Positions 57,401 through 64,000 of a stretch of DNA of 64,000 nucleotides are shown here, piece after piece. Every line of letters begins with the position of its first letter. Positions within the stretch are counted from its first letter, which is position 1. The DNA lies in assembly GCA_033439685.1 (NCBI GenBank), contig JAUEDM010000001.1:2356001-2420000 (forward strand), written 5' to 3'. The notes beneath the pieces were generated by a model that worked only from the letters and a program-made list of their open reading frames with translations, did not search any database and was not told the origin of the DNA. A program made the position numbers and the translations under genes. The DNA is from Apodospora peruviana. Taxonomy: Eukaryota > Ascomycota > Sordariomycetes > Sordariales > Lasiosphaeriaceae.

Positions 57401-60400
57401 AAATATGTGAGAAACCAATGGAAAACTTCGCGTTCGAATCTAAGGCTCGAGGATTTGGTCTTGGGGGCCCTGGTAGGCTAAAGTCAGAGACCAATTCCTT
57501 GACGAGACGGCAGGTCCAAGCAAAGCGGCGTTAGAGAACTGCCAGGACGGTCGAGATGGCTGGAATGTCTGTTGGGCGACCGAGTCAGAATAAGACAACT
57601 ATGGCGACTGTGAGAAGCAAAATCTGGTTGAGGCAGCATAGCGAACCATGCGGCTCATGAGAAATCGCAGCGCGACAAGTGGGATGTGGTGCTGGGTCAG
57701 GAAGCCGACAGGAGGGACAGTGTTTTGTTTTTTTCCCTTTTTTTCCCGTGATGTTGTTCGAGTTGGGGAAATAATTAGGTGAGGCGTGATATTGGATGGA
57801 ACTGTAGGTTGGCACCACGCACGGTTCAAAGGCGGCCTGCAACAGCTTTTTGTGCCTCCCAACCGCAGGCGGATCAAGAAGGAGACGTCCCGGAAAGAGG
57901 ATAATTTGCGGGACCAGAAGCAGACCAGACCGAACGCCTGGGCAAGGCTACAGAGGTGAATATTCCGTACTGAGGCCTCATATAACCAGAAAGCAGACGC
58001 AGAGAGCGGAGAGAACTCAGAGCGCGCAGATCTGAGCTGAATCCCCAAACTTTAGGTTGTGCCGCTGCCCAAGGAGCGACGATGGGAGCGAGACAGCTCA
58101 AGAGACGTAGAGATCGGAAGTGGTGATTATACAGAAAGGTAAGAAGTGGATGAAAGGAGAATTGACGAACCTGACAGACAGATTTTGCTGGACAAGAAAG
58201 ACGACAAAAATGGGACGGGAAGGCCGTTGAAAAGGGCAATAAAGGTGTTCAATGGCCAATTGATGAGATTACGGTCGACGCGATGCATGGGATACGGTAG
58301 TGGTGGTGCATGCATGCGTGTAGCAGGGTGCTTTGGTGGACGGATCCCGCAGCGATGCCCCCAGTCGGTTTTCCTTGAGCCAACCTGGGACGTCCTCCAG
58401 TCGGTGGACCGCAAAAAGGAAGGGGCAGGGTCGCCTTACAACGCCCGACGTCGCAATGATGCAGGACTACCTAGGGTCAGGCCCGTACGGCTCTTGTCTC
58501 CTGTGGTGGTGTTGTTGACGAGCACTGGAAGTGAGCAGTCACCTAATCGCAGCGTGTCTCTTAATCGTCTGCGCATCAGGTACCGCCCCAACTTGCGTGT
58601 GAGGCGACTTGGATGGCCACCACTCTGTGCAGTCCGTAGGCCGTTACGGGACAGTATCGTCGGTAGAGATTCGTGCAAGGTGCTTTCCTAGTTGTGGAAG
58701 ATAGACTCTTATGCGCGGTACGGAGGAGAAATCCAATGTTGGGTCTGAATTTCTGGGCCTCAGCGGCAGGTCAGGCCTGGCGATGCGCTGGCAGTGCGGA
58801 AAGATTTTAGCTTGCAACTCCTCGTCCAGGGGGGTTAACCGAACCGAGGGAAGTACACCCGAGCTCATAAAGTAAAAACTGTGTGCGCGGGCAGGCGGGT
58901 TCGTTCGGTGGCCGCGAAGAAACGAGGGAAAGGTGTCGGACATGGGTCGCATTGGTCCAAGAGTGGAAAGAAGACCCTTTAATCTGTAATTCGTATTTAG
59001 GCCGGTAGTGATCCAAGGCCCGGGCAGATCAGTCTTGCCTCCTCTAGGTAGCTCCAGCTCTGGCAAAGGCAACTGGATGGACGGGTCGGCGCGGGCTCTC
59101 GCGAAGGAGCCCTCCTGCTCTCACACTGCGGGGAGTGGGGTCATTAAATAGATTGACTTACAGATGCTCATCTGCATCTTCGGTAGGAACCTCTAACCAC
59201 TCCCACCTACTACTGTACACTACGAAATCAAGAAACACGGCATGGAGGCCAGCGAGGTAGCACCGAAGGTAGCTGAATACGCATGATCCGTGCAATGCAG
59301 GATCAAAGTGCGGACTGTATTTGGCCATGTAATTGGACACCTACAGCGAATTCCGGTAGTATACGGATTCCGTACAGTACGCTACCGCCCAAGAGGTACT
59401 CACGGGTTCTCAAGGCCACAAATTCCACCTTCCCAATCTCCCGGTTTTGACACACCGGGAAGGGGCTGTTGGCGGTTGCATGGCGGATCCCAGGCCACCG
59501 AGGGAAAAGGGGAACTGCTAGCTCCCGCCTCCCGTCTCCGAGCGGGCGCCCTAGGGCAAGTGGCAGCCGACCCTTGTCGCCGCTTCCGTCGTTGTTCTTT
59601 TTCGTCTGCCCCAGTGCCAACAACTGATGCTTCCCGCCAAAGAAACCCGGGCCTCAGGACTGGCAGCCTGGAATTCTGGCCGACATACATTCAACAACCT
59701 GGAAGGCATCCTCGGCATTGACTCCTTCACACGGTTACAGCATTGGCAGCATAGCGTGAGAGGGGTGAAACAGTGTTTCATCGAAAGACGGGCCAACCAA
59801 GTGCGCCTTTGACCCCCCAACTTCAGCGACAACGCCCACTGGCGGCTGGAAGCTGGGACATGAGCGTGATATGCACAAGAATCGACGCTGAAGTCTGAGG
59901 GATTGATCAATGGCACCTACGGTCGTCTTTCACTGGTTACCTTCTGAGATGAAAGAATTTAAAAAAAAACCTGGCAGCCCGCACTACTACTCTTCTTGAC
60001 CTCGGCCCGTAAGCCTAACCCAGCTTCAGAACGCGTCTTTCTGGTTTCAAATCCTCCTATTTCGACGTTGCATCGCCTTGCGGACCTTGCAGACGAACAG
60101 TTCGCTTCCCCCTTCCGGTGGCTTTCAGCACCTCTATGTGCGTGATGTAAATGTCCTCGCGGACTTTCCATCATGTTGGGGGCCGGCACGCCTCAGACAT
60201 CGACGAGACATAGCCAGCGAGCTTGCGTCTGCCAACGTCGATTGGTTCCTCATGGTTTGGGTTTGAGCATCGTGAGCGAGAAAATAGCGTCCTTGTCATA
60301 CACACTATTGCACGCACTCGACCTCACCGACCCAGCAAGGAGGGCGGCAAGGGTGGGAGAAGCTGAGGCCAGAGATGACCTCTCGAGGCTTTGCCTGCCC

Positions 60401-63400
60401 GAACGAGGCATCCATTGAACCCATTCCCTGCCTGAGACCGACACTACTGGTTGAGCATTGTGTGTCTGCATAAGGTATGGGTACATGCGAAGAACGGAAT
60501 GCGTACGGAGTACAGTACGTGGGCACACCTCACCAGGGCTGAGGTCGGTGAGATGATGGAACTGCGAAAAACGACACGTCAGAGTACCTGTACAGCACGG
60601 TACTTGGGGGCTTGCAGGATGTAAGGTAAGAGACATTGGCAGACGAAAGAGGCATAGTTGGTACCAGCGTGTCGGGTCCATGGTCACGGGACAGCCAGCG
60701 AAGAACAAAAAAGTGAAGAATCCGTCAAGCATTCAAATTTCAAATTAACACCACACCTAGCATGCAGGAATCATGTATTGTGACTGACTAACTTCCGCTA
60801 ATAAGGCACCACCGAAATTGCGAGAGGGGAAGGATCAGTGGATGCCCGTAAACACATCAGCCATTCTCTTCTTCCATTCATCTTCGCTTTCCTAGCTTTT
60901 CCACCCACACGTCAGCCCCTCATCACTTTCAGCAGAGTCGTCGCTTTCGCTAGTCTGGCCGAGATCGCAGGGATGGACTGGACGCTATCAGACTCCAAGC
61001 CCGTGGACCTGCCAGCCACCCAAGCAGCTCGGAGCCAGTCACTTACGGATTTCCAACAGCCACTTTTGCCAAATCGGAGGCTCCCCCGCAAGCTTGGTCT
61101 GTGAAGACGCTGGTCACCGCCGTGTCACCATTCCCACAAGCACACAAGAAAGCCTAACAGGTCGCCTTTTGGGACTTGTGCCAGGTGGTTGCCTGGACCA
61201 GCTAACGATTCACGAGCTCTCAGCAGTGCTATCCGTTTAGCTACGGGGTATAGGTAACTTATCTGCATAGATTAAGTCTAGCTCAAACCCATCCGGCAGA
61301 ACTTCCTCTCATCTTTGATACTCCGAAGAAGCTGAAGACTTTCGAATTTAGCACCGACGCTTCTGACCACATGCCTGCCTGGGCTATCGAAGCTAGGTAG
61401 CGATGATTGTGTTTACAGCGCATCGAGATCACTCCAAAAAGCATCCCCATGCCATGGCGGAAGTGCTTCACCAATCGCGGTCCCAGGTGATGATGATGGA
61501 CCTGTATCCCCAACGCACTATTGCTGAGTGGAGCAAGACCACAGGAGGCATCTTTTCGCGAAAGGCAAGGATACAGCACCCAGGTCGAACTGCCATGGGG
61601 CTTCTCCATTCGTTACCGTCCCGTCGGATCGCCCCGCCCAAATGGAAACTCTCCCAACAAGACACACCATCTGGCTGGAGCACCCAGGTGATTTGTTTCC
61701 GCTTGGGCGGGTGTGTGTGTGTTGATGAACAAATGCGGGTTGATCAAGTCCGGTATCGCGACGTTCTGTCCAATTAAACTGACCGCCCGTGAATTCCATG
61801 ATGAGTTCCATGCATCCATGGACGTGCCTTCCTGGCTGTGCGTTGTAATTGTTCACGAGACAGCCGACACGAGAGACACTCACCAGGAAGCTATGGCCGA
61901 GAGTTGCAGCCGCAACTGCCTGGGATGCTCCATCATGCTCTGGGCGATGCGCGTGTTCCTTCTTGCTCGAGAGGTTAATAACTCAACATGTGGAAGTCGC
62001 AGACACCCTGTGCCCTGAGCCCTGAGCTTCATCTTTCCCTGTGCGGACTTGGTCCTTGGATTGATGTTGGGGTTGACCGCCATTTCTTCCAGTGCAAGTG
62101 GTTTAGCTTCCGTCTTCCATCTTCTGGTTTATCACCCATCTTAGCCACCTCAACATACCGCCAGCTGAAGCTTGGGCATTCAGGCGACTTGCATCGTGCA
62201 GATCAGTTATGGAACCTAATTACGACCGCTCTCCGCGTCTTATCCCAACACGTCACGTCTTTCAATGTTGAATTTGGGATTCAAGGCTTTGGGATTCGAT
62301 CCCGATCTCGAACACATCTGTCGGACCCCGCAACGCTGCACGGAAAGGCAACTTGGGACACTTGCCGCTGGTTGGTAACCCGTATTCCCTACTCGACCTC
62401 CCCCGAAGCTGGGAGTTGAGCTGCCAGGAAACCGGGCACGGGGTTCCATGGTATCCCGGGAACCAACCAGCTTCCTGAGTTAGGTCCCCGAACTGCTCAA
62501 TTAGGAAACCCTCTTGTCAACCAAGCGGTCCCGCTTCCAACCGGGAACACGTTGGTCATGATATCCGTCTCCGTCTGGCCACCAAGCAAATGCCTCTAGC
62601 CATGTTTTTCGCTACAGCACAAGTTGGCTTCCATTTCGGTAGCAACATGGCATCAGCGATTGGCGAGTCCAGTGACTTAAGAGGCGAGATGCCATGGCAG
62701 ATGTCAGCCTGAAACCAAACCACTTATATCACACAAGTACCAGGTAGGTACTGTTATTCCAGCCGCTCCACAGCTCTAACCAAGTCACCCTGTTTTGGTA
62801 TCAGGCTGACACTTCTCATCATTTAAGGCCATAGGAAGAGTAGGATGTTTACGCTGTGTTCGGCTGTCATCATGCCAGACAGTCTCCTTTCACGTTGTAT
62901 ACGACTCTTCACGGACGGAGGAGACCCCGGCCGCAGATGCTTGCGAATGCAGCTAGCAACACAGCTTGCCGGAGACACACATGTCATCTGCGTTATCCTA
63001 GCCGTACTGGACCCATGTGAACACACGAAATCTCGGCTTTGTTGGCACGGCGTCGGGATCTGGAATACCAGCCACCCCATATATCATCTCACCGCTGTGG
63101 ACAATCAGATCCCCGGTCAGGAGGGAATTAGACCTGCAGGGGGGACCGAACTGTCGGGTTCCCAAAAGGTTGGGGGCCATTTCACCATTGTCGGCAGGAC
63201 CATCTTGGATCTTTTGCCCATCACCACCGAGACAAACGAAAAAAGCACCCTGTACGAAATGACAAGCTCTTGCGTTTCGTTTCACTCAGGTCTTATTGCC
63301 GTCAGTCACACCTGCCAAGGTGGCAGAGTGTCTCGCTTAACAGCATCGCCAGTTGTCATGAAGCGCGCGCGAAGCGCGGCAGGCAGCTTTTGGTGATTTG

Positions 63401-64000
63401 CCTTCCGCTTTCGGTACCATTCTTGCCAGTGCCGAGTGCCATTACGCGAATTTGTCTCAGACGATTTCAGATAACCCTTTCCCGGGGCAATGGAGCCGCA
63501 AACTGTCAGGTCTCAGCGTTTCTCTTTGGGCGAAAAGGGACTGTTGGTTCTCTCCCACTTTTCTACCAACACAGTAGTCACACAAAAGAAGGTAACTTTT
63601 TTTTTTCCATTTTCGATCCATTATGTGGCTGACTGGGCTGCCGCTGTTCTGCCTCGCCCATCACATCCATCCAATATTATCGTCGGACAAAACGGCTGTG
63701 ACGCACAAGCCGAGCCATGCAGATTGGGCGGCCGATTTTAATCTCTCAAGAGCTACTGCCTAAGCAGAATGTGATGATAGGTTCTCCCGCTTCGTTCCTG
63801 CACACCCACTCCCAACATTTCAGACTGGGGAGGTTTATCTGCAAGATGGATGTGGCCTCCAAATCGAAGAAAAAAGTTGGAACCATCCAGATCGACGAGA
63901 GGGTGAAGTGATGGTGAGAAAGAGAGGGGTAAGCATCCACAGATCACGTCGTGTGATACCTACATAGATGATCCAGTAGGCCCGAGCGTTGGAAAGATAT
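57401..64000. other. Gene-poor stretch to the right edge, 6.6 kb
   Basis: The first kilobase is the promoter region of the methyltransferase. I see no supported gene, RNA or transposon in the remainder. Several plus-strand frames of 100-180 codons (e.g. 58146-58691, 62845-63396) lack recognisable motifs and a convincing start. Genes with very small exons could be missed. Confidence 0.45.

Overview
The window comes from a filamentous ascomycete, most likely a Sordariomycete. The genes are split by short spliceosomal introns (about 50-160 nt, GT...AG, many with CTAAC/CTGAC-like branch points). Exons favour C/G-ending codons, and spacers are long and rich in palindromic CCTAGGTA-type motifs and microsatellites. 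The encoded set is eukaryotic and fungal: ELL, Rpb10, Utp17, ATP synthase subunit g, a BAP31-like ER protein and L-arabinitol 4-dehydrogenase. There is no operon structure. Exon boundaries below were worked out by hand from splice signals and reading-frame continuity.

Layout. The left edge (1-2536, minus) carries the start and most of a transcription elongation factor ELL gene that runs off the window. A gene-poor 9.6 kb follows. From 12.1 to 20.1 kb lie a doubtful micro-gene (minus), a lineage-restricted hypothetical protein, an elongation-factor-type lysine methyltransferase (three exons) and a 1118-residue disordered Q-rich protein with an in-frame minisatellite. A seven-exon fungal protein of unknown function occupies 22.5-25.1 kb (minus). 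After another 6.5 kb spacer, the rpb10 gene (minus, three tiny exons, easy to miss) and utp17 (plus) are transcribed divergently from a 427-bp shared promoter holding an inverted GATA pair.

From 36 to 45 kb the genes are denser. They are a 2-oxoglutarate/Fe(II) oxygenase, an 80-residue zinc-finger/4F5-type protein (minus), a helix-hairpin-helix-like conserved protein, a DUF1479 oxygenase-like protein, an enoyl-reductase-like gene that lacks its 3' part, and a convergent BAP31-like gene (minus). From 47 to 57.4 kb lie a 62-residue small secreted cysteine-containing protein with a possible Kex2 site, lad1 of pentose catabolism, ATP synthase subunit g (atp20) and a seven-exon LaeA/UMTA-like methyltransferase (minus). 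The last 6.6 kb shows no gene I can support.

How they fit together. Most genes are independent housekeeping functions: Pol II elongation, the shared Pol I/II/III subunit, 90S pre-ribosome assembly, the translation-factor methyltransferase, mitochondrial ATP synthase and ER trafficking. lad1, the two oxygenase-like genes, the truncated reductase and the orphan methyltransferase are more metabolic or accessory. No polyketide or peptide synthase is present, so I do not call a biosynthetic cluster. The most interesting items are the small secreted protein, the truncated reductase, the repeat-bearing disordered protein, and the hidden rpb10/utp17 divergent pair. I found no clear unprecedented multi-gene system.
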